A stretch of DNA of 64,000 nt from Mycogone perniciosa. Taxonomy: Eukaryota; Ascomycota; Sordariomycetes; Hypocreales; Hypocreaceae. Location of the stretch: contig JAOALB010000014.1 of NCBI GenBank assembly GCA_025331125.1, forward strand, positions 186,001-250,000, written 5' to 3'. Each line of letters begins with the position of its first letter. Positions within the stretch are counted from its first letter, which is position 1. Made by a program: the position numbers and the translations under genes. A model generated the notes under the pieces. It saw only the letters and a program-made list of their open reading frames with translations, ran no database searches and was not told the DNA's origin. Below, piece by piece: positions 23,561 through 35,708 of the stretch.

Positions 23561-25086
23561 ATGGCAGGGCATGGCGATTTGCAAGAGATGCTGCGCATGC
23601 TGACTGCACGCAAAGTATCGATGATGGCAGCAATGGGTCATGTCAGGGCACTTCAATCCAACAACCTCAAAAGGTGAGCAACTGATGTGCGCGATCCACA
23701 CCCAGAGTTCATCCATTATCTCTAACGGGAAGAAGCATTGACCAGATTGCGGATGCACCACTATCTGCAATTGAGGCAGCTATCAGCGACGCCAAACTCG
23801 CCAAGAGCTTCCACACAGCATGCAAATCTCACGGCAAGAAGACAAAGCGTGCGGCAGAGGAGCCCATATCGCCGAGTGCGAAGAAACCAAAGCTCGAGAT
23901 TCATAAGCGAGACTTGGACTACAGCTCCATGACACCGGATGAGCTCGAGGCGTCGCTGAGTCTCCCCTTGGTTGAGGACGAGGAGCTCATCAAGTCAACA
24001 GCCGTGGTTACTAATCGGGCGCCCCTGGTGCTTGCTTTTGCCGTCGAGTTGCTGCGCTTTACGATGCCAGAGCAGCCTCTCAGCAGCCGGCTTAGTCTTG
24101 CACAGGCTGTGGTGAGTGCGAATTCGAGGTCCAAGGCTATCAGCATAGGCATCGAGAAGGCAGAAGGCGAGACGCAGATTCCAGATGGCCAGCCCAAAGT
24201 CTGCGTCATGGGGAGAGAGGTGCCGGTTCTTAAACGAGGTGACTATTCATGGTCCGGAAATCCAAATCAACAAGCCTCGACAAGCTCGAGCACATCATCA
24301 ACCACGGGAACCAAGACTTGGACGACGAGCCGGAAATTGACGTCAAAAGCATCTACATTTATGGCTCATGCCGCATCAGTATCATTGCCCTCTCTCCGAT
24401 CCGGTCTCATGAAGACCTTGATGAGTCAAAACCCCGAGTTGGAGACGGCATCGCATAACGCATGGGCCATGAGAACAAGCTACGGGAACTCACCCCTTGT
24501 GCAGGAGGCGTCATTTGACGATGGTGAGTCGGGATGTGGAAAGTTCATGCTAGAGCTCATGCGTGAGGCAAAAGTCACCAACACTGTTGTTGTGTTAACA
24601 CGGTGGTATGGCGGAATCTTACTTGGACAGGACCGCTGGCGTTTGATGCGTGAGTGCATCAACGACGCTCTCTCATCACAGAAACGCACGTCAAACCTAT
24701 CCGGAGAAGCTGTCTGGGGCCTCGATCCACAGGATAAGAAACCCGCAACATCAACAATAGGGATGGCGATTCATCGTCCCGAAGAAGCGAGAAACTATCT
24801 CCTCCGGAGCTTCCCCTCCGGCTCTACACCCGAGGGCAAGAAGACGGTTGCAGCAGTTAATGAAGAGAAACAGGAGAATCTCGGAAGGCTATTGGGCGCT
24901 CTCAGACTGCTCTTTGCAAGCTGGGCCGGTGTGTTGAAGCCGGATGAGCTGGACAGGAGAGCCTGGAGCTGGTATGTTGCGGTTCGTCCAGATGTGGAAG
25001 CTGGCGCGTCCGGATGGGGGGCTAAAGGCTTACTCAGCTTGGCCAAGATATTGGATTTGCGGCGCAAAGAGACATTAGCAGGATGA
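23561..25086 (+). CDS. IMPACT-family (UPF0029) protein
   Basis: Exon 1 (23561-23673) encodes MAGHGDLQEMLRMLTARK and on; exon 2 runs from 23736 to 25086 (487 aa total). The intron begins GTGAGC, with CTAAC close to the acceptor. The acceptor is a tandem GAAGAAG, so a three-base-longer product starting at 23733 is also possible. The N-terminal part is helical with a basic KKTKRAAEEP stretch. The IMPACT domain spans about residues 140-380: SKAISIGIEKA, then EASFDDGESGCGKFML and VVLTRWYGGILLGQDRW, the most conserved segment. Yeast Yih1 and mammalian IMPACT restrain Gcn2 through an extra RWD domain; that domain is absent here, so a Gcn2 role should not be assumed. Molecular function unknown. Confidence 0.87.
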
Positions 25087-25875
25087 CAGTTGTCTGAGTT
25101 GGATCACTGGATGAAGGTAACAATGGCATCGGAGATTTATCGATAAGGGAGCCCCGCGAGCGATAGATGGCATGGCCAGAGCTCAAGGAAGGTTTTCGCG
25201 TAATAATAGTATACTGCTTTATACCAGGCTGTTTACCTAGTAATTAGCTTTTCCCTGTGGAAACGAAAAAAGTCTGGCATATTTTTGGTAAACAGAATAC
25301 ACGGTATTATCAACAGTTGACGTCCCAAATATTGATCTTGGTCGTCTCGCTCTCATGTTGCAGTCGAAGGCAGGGAGAGAATGAATGTGACTTGCAATCA
25401 ACGCTAATCCTGATTCGGCAACCCCCACTCCCTTCGAGGCGAAACCCCAAAAATGCAGCATTCTTTAAGTAAACACAACAAATGGCAACAGCTCGCAACC
25501 CGCCCACAACATCAAAGAGCTGAGCTTCTCAACGCCTGCCCGCTCACGCCCTTCAGAGGAACGACCGTCTCGGGCCTGTCCATGGAGGACATCTACTAAC
25601 CAAACAGGGTTTCCTTTCTTCTCCTTCGTTTATTGACGCTCTGTACGATTTCAACGAACCGCGTCTGCCAACCCCCCGCGCCCGTTACCGCGAATTGCTG
25701 CTACCCCTCGCCTGGGCGACGGAGACGCCGTGTTTTTCCACGCCAACATTGGGTGCACAGCAACGAGGATCGAGACGAGAAGCAAAGCCAACGAACCTGT
25801 CCTCCACACCTACCCCGAGCCTCACACCCCTGCACTCTCGCTGTCATTTCCTGAGTGCTGAAGCGCGCTGCGATC
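25087..25875. other. Promoter and 5' UTR of the CDK1 gene
   Basis: No coding sequence is supported. From about 25500 to 25875 the sequence is C-rich and pyrimidine-rich and looks like the leader of the CDK1 transcript. Confidence 0.5.
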
Positions 25876-27012
25876 ATGGAGAATTACCAGAAACTAGAGA
25901 AGGTCGGCGAGGGTACGTTCCTAGCCTGATCCGCTTCATCTGCATATGCGTGCCCAAAGCCTTCTTTTTTTTTTACTAACGCCTGTCGTTTTCTTGAACA
26001 GGCACGTACGGTGTCGTGTACAAGGCCCGAGACCTTGCCAATGGCGGTCGCATCGTTGCGCTGAAGAAGATCCGACTTGAGGCTGAGGATGAGGGTGTTC
26101 CGAGTACGGCCATCCGCGAGATTTCCCTGCTCAAGGAAATGCGAGACCCGAACATCGTTCGATTACTCAATATTGTCCATGCCGACGGCCACAAGCTCTA
26201 CCTGGTTTTCGAGTTCCTCGACCTCGACCTGAAGAAATACATGGAAGCTCTCCCCGTCAGCGATGGTGGTCGAGGCAAGGCTCTGCCTGAGGGCTCCTCA
26301 ATTCGGGTGCAACAGTTGGGCCTCAACGATGTCGTCATTCGAAAGTTCATGTCGCAGCTGTGCGAGGGCATCAAATATTGCCACTCACACCGTGTCCTGC
26401 ATCGGGACCTGAAACCCCAGAACCTGCTCATTGACAAGGACGGAAACCTGAAGCTGGCGGATTTTGGTCTGGCACGAGCGTTCGGTGTACCCCTGCGAAC
26501 ATATACCCACGAAGTCGTGACCCTATGGTACCGAGCTCCGGAGATTCTACTTGGTGGCAGACAATATTCGACTGGTGTGGATATGTGGTCCATTGGATGT
26601 ATCTTTGCCGAGATGTGCACCCGCAAGCCTCTGTTCCCTGGTGACTCTGAAATCGACGAGATTTTCAAAATCTTCCGGTGAGTGATGCTATCTGTTCGGT
26701 GAAGGGAGGGAAAAAGAGACATGTTGAGCTGACCCGTGGATAAGAACTCTTGGAACGCCTACGGAAGACCTGTGGCCTGGCGTAACCTCGTATCCCGATT
26801 TCAAATCATCTTTCCCCAAGTGGCAGCGGGACGAGTCACAACTCCTCGTCTCCAACCTCGATGACAAAGGTCTCGACCTCCTTGAGATGATGCTCATCTA
26901 CGATCCCGCGGGACGAATTTCAGCCAAGCAAGCATGCAATCACCCCTACTTTGAGGATTACTTCGTCCAGCAGCAGACAGCAGTAGGCCGCACGAATGGG
27001 TACTATCACTAG
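25876..27012 (+). CDS. cdc2: Cyclin-dependent kinase 1 (Cdc2/NimX)
   Basis: The master cell-cycle Ser/Thr kinase, active with B-type cyclins. Exons 25876-25912, 26002-26677 and 26745-27012 encode 326 aa. Intron 1 (89 nt) interrupts the glycine loop codon just before the inhibitory Thr14-Tyr15 pair: MENYQKLEKVGEG is rejoined to TYGVVYKARD. Intron 2 (67 nt) joins IFKIFR to TLGTPTEDLWPGV. All hallmarks are present: catalytic Lys in VALKKIRLE, the PSTAIRE cyclin-binding helix, HRDLKPQN catalytic loop, DFGLAR, and the activation segment TYTHEVVTLWYRAPE with the activating Thr. The insert between LDLDLKKYMEALPV and GLNDVVIRKFM is typical of filamentous-fungal Cdc2. Length fits the family. Confidence 0.97.
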
Positions 27013-28368
27013 AGGGGCGTAGTAGGCCCATATCCTGTGGTGCATACGCGCATGCCTCGTTGGTAAACAACAGGTATGGTATGCTGGCCCAATATCCATT
27101 ATTTTCATTTTCAGGATACTGCGGCATCACCAGGGCATGACCAAGACTCAATCGCAGGGGAACAACCAGTGATACTGGCATTGTTATGATTGCTCAGCTC
27201 AGGGCCGCAGGGGGATCGTGTGTAGGAGCCGAGCCGCTTGAGGTGATGGGCTTTTTGTACACGCCAAAACATTCAACTCATCAGACCACTCACACCTGGT
27301 GGATGGGACAGAGGCAGCATAATGACTGAAGTGTTTGCACATCGGTGGACATCTTTCTGCGCAACTGGGGCTAATATGACGAACTCCATGGCTGGGAAGA
27401 GAAGAGTCGATGGAGAAGTTGGAGCTGTAGGGTGGCTCCCCCCTTGTCCAATTCTATGTTTTTATGTACAGTTTAGGCAATGGACATGACATGGTTTCTG
27501 GGAGGAAAGGTAATAGACTGTACGATCAAAACTGCACATGGACACTGATGGCGGAAGTGAACTCACCCACGTGAAGGACAAGCCACCACCAACATGGTTG
27601 TTGTTCTGCCATTTATGTGGATGCCAAGAGGTACGTCGCTATGATCCAAGGATATGCTGAAGTCGTGTGACTGCGACCTACCTAAAGCAGTACTATGGAG
27701 AGGATCCCAAAATAGACCATGTAGGTCCAACAAACCGAAATGGTAACCTGAAAGATCTGTATTGGTACATTCAAAACCGGTAACATTACTCCATGAAGCC
27801 TGTTCCTCGGGTTTGGCACGACCAGGGCTGACCAAGCTGCCATTGGTGCATTAGCCGCAACAGCAACAATACGCGCTAGGAAGATTCTGTTTCTATTTCT
27901 GGATCATACAACCAGAAGACAGAATAGCCGCCGAGATGGGGACGATGCCTACGGTGTACGGTATACTACTCCATAGTATTACACAATCAGCTCTTCGGTT
28001 AAATTTGAGGGTGAGCGCGTGTTGTGCGTCTGATGAAACACCGGAAACTGGAAGCGCCGTGGCTATATTTGTGCGCAAGCGCGACTGCATGGGGTAGTGT
28101 TTTGGGTTGCAGGCGGCTGCTGAAGCAAAGGCCCCAGTGGGTACTTCGTAGAAGGGGAATAACCGCCCTGAATTACAGAGTACTACGATAGGGTTTGGAA
28201 ATTGGAGGGGGTAGCATTGCAGCTTGTGTCTGACGACTTTTTGCGTTGGATATTCTGACCTTGGCATTGAGACAGACGTTTGTGCTATCAGTCATCAGTT
28301 GTTTTACCGCCCTTGGCTGGATGCACCTAAGCGCCGGTCAGGAATGCAGGAAACCATCCATCCATGCA

Positions 28369-28410
28369 AAGGTAGGTAAGGTAGGCTAGTTGGCTAGGTA
28401 GGTAGGTAAC
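28369..28410. repeat. Imperfect GGTA tandem repeat
   Basis: A run of GGTAGGTAAGGTAGG followed by GGCTAGGTAGGTAGGTAAC forms an imperfect 4-bp repeat in the gene-poor region. Confidence 0.7.
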
Positions 28411-31400
28411 ATTCGCTGGTTCGCTCCTCGGGAGCAAGTAACGATCCCGCAGCTAAATTCGGAAATCAGGCCTTTCGACAGAATTCTAGAACTTGGACAG
28501 AAGTTGCCCTGATGCTATGTAGTATTTGTTAGATGCCGAACAAAAGGCTCGGTGACTGACGGGGCCTTCGGGCGGGTTGTGTGGAGAAACCGGCTGGGCG
28601 GATCCGGTGCTACGCTAGGCGGACGCTCCGTTTGGTCCGTCCGGGCAGCCCGATGCGCCGTGGATGCAGCAGTAGTACTTCGTAGTAGCATTAGCAAGTA
28701 GTATGTATGTACTATGTGTGCCTCGGCAGGGAACGCCTCATTGGGAATCTATCTCGTTTTCTTTGCAGATCTCTTTTTCTACGTTGTACATGAATAGGTG
28801 TTGCATTCCTAATGCAAGCGGCTGTGCACTGAGGAGGGTTGCATGTCTTGGAGTTTACCGAGGTTTCTTCGTTGCTGGACTCCCTACTCCGTACTTTGTT
28901 TGTACATAGTGCAAAGAAAGCACATGAATTTGAACTTGACAGAGATGGGATGGCATGTGGCCCGCTTCATGAATCATCTAATGAAGATTGCACTGTTGCG
29001 CTGGCATGTTCGTACTACCTGCCTGACCCGATAGTAGCGCATGACCTGGCTGAGTGGGCTTGTCATCCGATGGAGACCCGTGGGGAATTTTTTTTCTTCT
29101 TGGCCGCTGGCCCGAAGTCCGGTTTCTATCCCTGTCAATCACTTGATTTGGCGGATGGACCCATGGAACGGAAACTCGATCATCGGCGCCATTGGAGTAC
29201 GAAGTACATGCGGAGAAAGTACATACCTTATTAAGTAGTATTCGATGTTTGCTTTGTCAAAGCCACGGTTTTCTTTACAGCTTGCATCTTCACAAGATGC
29301 CAAGAAATGCATATGACTACAAAAGCACAATTGCTAAGAATACATTGAGCCATTTTCGCTTGCGAGTCTTTTTTGCCCCCGACTGCCTAGCTGTGGAAAG
29401 GCCAGGTCAGGTATCTGTCATTTGCTTGCGTGGTTTCTCGCACCAGCCACACTTACATGCTCCAAGACCCTGGACCTTGGGCGTTCAGCCACATTTGGGT
29501 ATCCGGGCCTTGGATACGTACCGCCAGGCCCGTGGCGCCAACCAGCAAGGCCGAAGTGCGCCATCTTGTTTCAGACGGGGTGGACCAATCAACGGCCATT
29601 TTGCAGAGATCTAGGCCTATTTTCCGCCGTGCGGTGTGTTGTACCCGTGGCAAGGTAATTTTGCCGATCTACAAAGTACGAAGTACATACAACCATTCAA
29701 GGTACTACCGAGCCAATTCGCAACCAAGAAAGTTGCATGAAGCCGCCTCGTTTCAAAAAAAAAGTTGGATAGGGAAGGGTATGGAAATGATGGGAACTTT
29801 TCACCGCTACATCACCCCCTAGGCAAGGCCATTGCCGTTATCATTATGTCGGTCGTAAAGAAAACGTGCAGCGGGAATTAATCTGCATCTGTCCGTTCTG
29901 GAGCACGAATTATGACGCGATGTATAGTAATACGGATGCGACTGCTACTACTACCACATGGAATGGCTCATCCTTCACATGGTGGATGGAGATGTAACCC
30001 TCCGTTTGCGCCCCTGGAAGCCTAGTATTTTATATACGAGGACAATGCTCGTATACACATTGAATTAACACCTATGTACTTCGTAGGCAGCACATATACC
30101 CTTTGCGGTCAGGGGAGAAAAAAAAAGGCTCACACGAATGTTTCTTGGCCCCATGCTTGATGTGTTGTCTGTTGACCCGCCTATGTGGACAGGCGACGTG
30201 CATGTATATGTATGTACGACTCCGTAATCGTCCTCCCAAAAACTGATAAATCGTTCGTTTTGGCCCCCTCTTTCTTCACCTACTTTTTGGCAAGCCTTGA
30301 CGGGAGGGATGTCTGCCAACTGAAAGGTGACTACTACCTTCGAGGAAGATAATCTCAACTTGTGATAGTGGGAGGGGATGACATAGTGTTGTTGTGCACG
30401 GGGACGGGAGATCCGAGCGGGACAAGCCACAAAACATTTCGCACATTGCGATACTACTACAAAGAAAAAGACAGTACTCCGTACGAAGCAATAATAGCTG
30501 CCAACTGGTATTGACAAAAGTGACTTTTCTACTCAGGCTCTGACCCCTAATGCGTGGATTTTTTTTTCAGGTGAACAAGAGAAGGTACATTTCAGTATGC
30601 TTGCTTGTACTTCGTACTTCGTACTCCCTTTGCTACTGTTCGTATTGCAAGGAGATATTAGATAGATAGTACTTGCTTCTTTTTATCTGGCCGGCTCGGT
30701 GTCGTGGTATGTCTCCATTCCACAGACGGGCTGTCCCGGCTGATTGAGGTAATAGTGGTAGAGTCGGTGCTACTTCGTAGTATTACGTAGTATTGCGTAG
30801 TATGAGTAGCAGTAATGTAATCGGCGATAGAATCTCCCTGATGAAGCCTCAATAGCGGGAATCAATATGAAGAAGGGCGGGGAAATTGAGACAAGTGGGA
30901 TGAGCGATGAACACAAGCGTTGAGAACTATTCTACGGAGCACTAGCACTAGCACATGGTAGATAATAGTACCACCTGTAGTAGTAGTAGTACTAGATAGT
31001 TGGTTCATTGAAGCTGAAATAAAGTGAACACTTATTTCCGAAGTACGTCCTAGTACCAAGTACTTCGTATTAGTAGTACTGGCATGATAAGTGATTCGGG
31101 TGATGACTGATGTGATGGAGAATGATTGTCCGCTACAAAAGCAATATTACCAACAAAAAGCTGGATGAGATATTAGATCCCTGCACTATTAACCGATCGG
31201 ACAAGCGTGATCGTCGAGCCTGGCCAACTCGAGTGATAGAAAGGGAGGAATAGCAATAAATCCCGAGTCATTAGCATACTCGTATTGGAATTCATTCACT
31301 TGGCAGCATGGCCTAGAACTAAGAGAAACCATCTCGACTCAGGACTCAGAGGCGGGGAAGAAGTCTGGCGCCACACTCGAGGACGCGGGGATTTGTACAT

Positions 31401-34400
31401 TGTGTTACGGCAGCAGCAGTTTCATGTTTCAAACTTGAGCATCTCGCCCAGTCACCAAGCCAAACTCCAAGAACCCCATGGATCGTCTTTCACTGACTGG
31501 TATGCAAAAGTTAGTGACGAGGGGCTCTCAGACAAGAAACCAATCCTGACTGTGGCGCACGGCGCGGCGTTTTGTCGTCCATCTCACGGCGACGCTGCGC
31601 TGACTTTGGCCTGCCGTTTGGATGTTAGCAGCTAGCTGGTGGAGGGGGCCCCCCTGGCGATACCATTGGCAAAGGCAAAAGCCAGCAAAGCAATGCGCAC
31701 GAATCATAGGCGACAACCCTGGACATGACACGAAAAAGGAACATGGCAAAACGAAAAACAGGAATAACAGTGGATATGGATTCCCACTTTTCCGTCCCTC
31801 TTTGCCAACTCACACGCAGCAGCAGATAGCGTAGCCGCGGCCGCCTGTTGGGTCGGGGCGGACTGTACTCGTACTCGTACGCTCTACGAACCAGTCGCCT
31901 TTCTTCCCTCTGTACTCCGTACGGAGCAGATTGGCCGGACAAGGGAGGTTCACTGCCTTTCGAAGGGTGGTGGAGGGTGGGTTTCGAACGGGCTTGTTTC
32001 AAGATGTGGGCATCCTGGGCCAATGAGACTCAGTCAAACGCTGGGGTTTTAGACAGGGCCCGTTGCCTCCCCCCTTGTTGGCGAACCATCTATCCACGTA
32101 TCTATGTACTCGCATCAGGGCGAACCAGTCGCTGTGGTTGACTCGCTGGCAATGGTCGACTACTTCGTATGTATGTACTCGTACCTGTCAGATCCCTCGA
32201 ATGGCGGCGCATCGTCGTTTGGCTGGCTGGGCGGATGCATTGGACGGGAAACAATAGCATGCGGCAAGGGCCAGAAACGGCAACCCTGTCTGTCCACTCG
32301 ATTGTTGGCGCCCGCAGATGTTGCTTGCAGAATAATGCTCCGTATTGATTGATTGTTTGCTAAGTTAAGATCTTGAAGGAAGCGATCGATTCTTCATGTA
32401 TTACTCCGTACTATAGGTAGTATGTACGAAGGAGGTACCCAACAACAACTCGACGGTGATATTAAAATAGCACTTCCCATCTCCCTCCTTCGTTTCGTCT
32501 CATCACATCACATCAACACTCGTCCCTTCCATCCCAATTTCGTCTTCCCTCATTTTTACCTGCATTAATTAAATTGGCCGATTTTTTTTCTCGAATTCAT
32601 AATCCCTTCCCCCCCTTCGTGCCTGACTCTGGAATCCACGCGGGACGTATTGGACAGCAGCGCTGAAGGAAAAAGAGGGAAGCAAAAAAAGGAGCAGCAA
32701 CATCACATACCACAGCGTGGTTAATACTTGCTCGGATCGACCGCCGGCCGGACGTCTCTCTCTCTCTTTTTTTTTCTGCCTGAAGACAACGACGACTGTG
32801 TTTCGTCACATTTCTGTCTTTCGCCCCTTTGGTTTGGTTGTGACTCTTCCCTGAAAGGTGCAGGCCCATCTTTTCTCGTCACTCCAGCAAAGCACGCCTC
32901 CCTTTGTATCCGCTGGCCGATTCCAATCGACACATCCGCCCTTCTTTTGCCAACCACCCTGTCATTTGTCGATTGGGAGATTCTATTTAACATCTGGCTC
33001 CATCCAGTCCTGGTTTGTGGTCACAGACTTGCATGACATCAATTGCAGCCTGGATCATTTTGCAGCCCTGCACCCGCACCAGCAAACAAACCTGCATCTC
33101 CGACTCTTTCGGCATTATCCCCACTTGCGCTCCAATTGGGAGACTTGAAATACAACAGGACGTCCACTCGCTCTGTTACTCAACGCTTTTTGCTTTCTCT
33201 CTTTCTCTTCACTGTCTGCTTAGAGTGGACCGTTGAAAAGAAGTCAAACACGCTGGAAAGACACGGCGGCAACTCACTCATCACTCTCGCTCAGTCACTG
33301 ATTGATTGACTTTGCCCCATCAACGCACTTTTCCGCTGGATCGGAACGGAGATAGCCCTTGTCCGCTCGCACTCACTCACTCACGGAGGTACGTTGACGA
33401 CGCCCCGGACTGCTCGGCAGTCATTTCACTTGAACAAAGCCCCAAATTCATCCTTCCTCAGTCACCGGAGCAAACCTTTTTTTAATTTTTATCAGGACCG
33501 TTATTAATTGCCTGTCTCCCGCAGACTAGTCGCAGCAGACACGTTCCGTTTCATCGGGCAAACCAATTCACTGACGGACTGACTGACTGCGTGTTCTTCA
33601 ACTGCCGTCACCAGCAACACAACACAACACCCCTGTACCACATCCACATCCACATCCACCTGGAACACGGAGTCTCCCTTCGATTTGGTTCACCTGACTG
33701 TGCTTGATCGAGATTCCAAATCGCGACCATTTCTGCCCCAGCCACAGCGACAAACGACCGAACAAACACGATTCTATTTTTTCGCAGCTCTCTCAGCAGC
33801 ACAGCGCGGCACTTTGCCACCAGATTCGCAATCACCGCCAATCGTGCCGCTCTCCCTACTACGAGTACGGAGTAGGCGTTGACATTCCGGGCCACCCCTG
33901 CTGACAAGATACGCGGCCGTCCCATAAACGAGGCGCCAACTCTAAAAGGGAGCCCTGCTGCATCATCCCTGTCGACCTGGCCAACTGTCTGCCCCGCAGG
34001 TACTCCGTACCGCCACACTCACCACGCGTCCGCTAGCAGCTTAGTACCTGGGTACTTTGTACCTCGTACCTGACCGCCCAACACGAACCCCCCCTCCAAC
34101 TTCACTCCCTGGCAGCACCGCTGTATCCCTACCGTCCATCCGTCGCAACCCCTGCAGCCCGCAGGCATCCCCATCGGCAGACTCACAGGCACCTGGAGCC
34201 CTGCTAAGACTGCTAGTCACCCTCCCTGTGGCGTCCACTACCGCACTTCCGCCGACCCCAAGAAAAGGCACCTGGGACTCAGCCTCGTGCACCCAACGTC
34301 ACCCACCTCGGAGCGAAGGTTTAAGTTGCGCAGACAGAAAGTGTGTGGTGGTCATTTGCGTTCCCGTTCACTCCTAAAAAAGGGCCACATGCTCACGAAC

Positions 34401-34460
34401 TGTCTGACTCCTCCCTGATACACACTCCACACATATATATCCGTCTTACATATACTCTAG

Positions 34461-34498
34461 CCTCTGCCTCTGCCTCTGCCTCTCCCTCTCCCTCTCTT
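34461..34498. repeat. (CCTCTG)n/(CCTCTC)n hexanucleotide repeat in the cyclin leader
   Basis: About six hexamer units, CCTCTG changing to CCTCTC, lie 90-125 bp upstream of the cyclin ATG. They form an uninterrupted polypyrimidine tract on the coding strand. Confidence 0.85.
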
Positions 34499-34586
34499 TG
34501 CTCTTTGCGCCCGGATTTATAAATCCACCCGTCCTACCACATAGACTAGACATAGACGTCTCATCACACAACAACAACAACACAAT

Positions 34587-35708
34587 ATGGCGTCACGGTA
34601 TTTCACCATGGACGAGCTCAACAAAGCCGCCCTTGAGCAATTCGTCTATCAACCTGTCAGCCGCGACATGATTACCTATCTGGCCGACGCCGCCTACAGG
34701 GTCATTTCCTGCGATGCCAACCTGATGCCACCCGCAAGCTGCACTGCAGAGACCGCCAACCAGTCCGCCATGCCTACTCCCCCAAGGAGTCCTGAGCCCC
34801 GAGTTGTTCGCAGCACCGATAACGCCCTGCCTACCCTCGAGGAGTTCATCACCCAGCTTGTCGTCTCTTCCAATGTCCAGGTCCCGACGCTCATGTCCAC
34901 TCTTGTCTACCTGAACCGCCTCAAGGCCAAGCTTCAGCCCATGGCCCGTGGCCTGCGATGCACCACCCACCGCATCTTCCTGGCTTCCCTCATCCTGTCG
35001 GCCAAGTACCTCAATGATAGCTCACCCAAGAACAAGCACTGGGCCAACTACACTCATATTAACACCAACTACTACAACTTTGGCTTCACCCGTACCGAAG
35101 TCAACCTGATGGAGAAGCAGTTGCTTTTCCTGCTGGAGTGGGACCTGAGAATCACCGAGCAGGACCTGTACCGGGAGCTGAACCCCTTCCTGGAGCCATT
35201 GAGAGTCAAGATTGTCCAGAAGCACGAGAGGAAGATGCGCCAACGCGAGGAGAAGAGGCGACAGCAGGAAATGTACGCTGCTGCTGCTCGATACGCCAGC
35301 CCTCCTTCGTCCAGAGGCCACTCCCGATCTCGACATGCTAGCCCCGAGCACTACCGCACCGCTAGCAACGGCTCTGTCACCCCGCCTGGACTCGTCTACA
35401 GCAGCTCGGCCAGCTCCTACGCATCGTCAATTTCCTCGAGCCGACAGCAGTCGCGCTCAACCACCCCTCTTGAGTCTGACCCCTCGCCATACTTGTATGA
35501 GACGACCCAGGGCAGTCTCTACGATTCACCAGTCGAGATCATCATGGAGAAGGATGTGCCGTCCAAGGTGCCGGCGCCCAGCGGACGCATGCTTCCCTAT
35601 GAGATCTCGGCCGAGCAGTACCAGCAACTCAACGAGAGCGCAACGAAGAAGCGCCAAAAGCGCGGTATGTGGGGACGACTCCTCGGCAGTGCCGTCACCG
35701 TCCGATAA
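34587..35708 (+). CDS. Pcl1/Pcl2-type cyclin (Pho85-class CDK partner)
   Basis: Single exon, 373 aa. The cyclin box spans about residues 80-215: LEEFITQLVVSSNVQVPTLM, then YLNRLKAKLQPMARGLRCTT, RIFLASLILSAKYLNDSSPK, and FGFTRTEVNLMEKQLLFLLE with WDLRITEQDLY. This is the Pcl1/2 layout, a G1 cyclin that activates the Pho85 kinase and links cell cycle and morphogenesis. A basic coiled segment (KHERKMRQREEKRRQQEMYA) follows, then a Ser-rich disordered tail with TP/SP sites and PYEISAEQYQQL near the end. The start MASRYFTMDELNKAALEQFV fits the family. Its very long upstream region suggests complex regulation. Aspergillus PclA is the closest characterised relative I can name. Confidence 0.93.
   Translation: MASRYFTMDELNKAALEQFVYQPVSRDMITYLADAAYRVISCDANLMPPASCTAETANQSAMPTPPRSPEPRVVRSTDNALPTLEEFITQLVVSSNVQVPTLMSTLVYLNRLKAKLQPMARGLRCTTHRIFLASLILSAKYLNDSSPKNKHWANYTHINTNYYNFGFTRTEVNLMEKQLLFLLEWDLRITEQDLYRELNPFLEPLRVKIVQKHERKMRQREEKRRQQEMYAAAARYASPPSSRGHSRSRHASPEHYRTASNGSVTPPGLVYSSSASSYASSISSSRQQSRSTTPLESDPSPYLYETTQGSLYDSPVEIIMEKDVPSKVPAPSGRMLPYEISAEQYQQLNESATKKRQKRGMWGRLLGSAVTVR

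Larger units (their letters stand above)
27013..34586. other. Large gene-poor region between CDK1 and the Pcl-type cyclin
   Basis: Over 7.5 kb no open frame exceeds about 150 codons and none shows a recognisable domain or codon bias. From 27.9 to 32.4 kb it is dense in TACTTCGTA, TACTCCGTA and TACTCGTA-type motifs and short GTA/CTA runs. From about 32450 to 34586 the plus strand becomes strongly pyrimidine-rich and looks like a long transcribed leader of the cyclin gene. A non-coding transcript is possible but cannot be shown from sequence. No transposon reading frame or long terminal repeat was recognised. Confidence 0.55.

Noticed and set aside
27013..34586. Degenerate transposon or RIP-mutated repeat
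   Set aside because: No reverse transcriptase, transposase or terminal repeat remnant was recognised, and the sequence is not obviously TpA-saturated.
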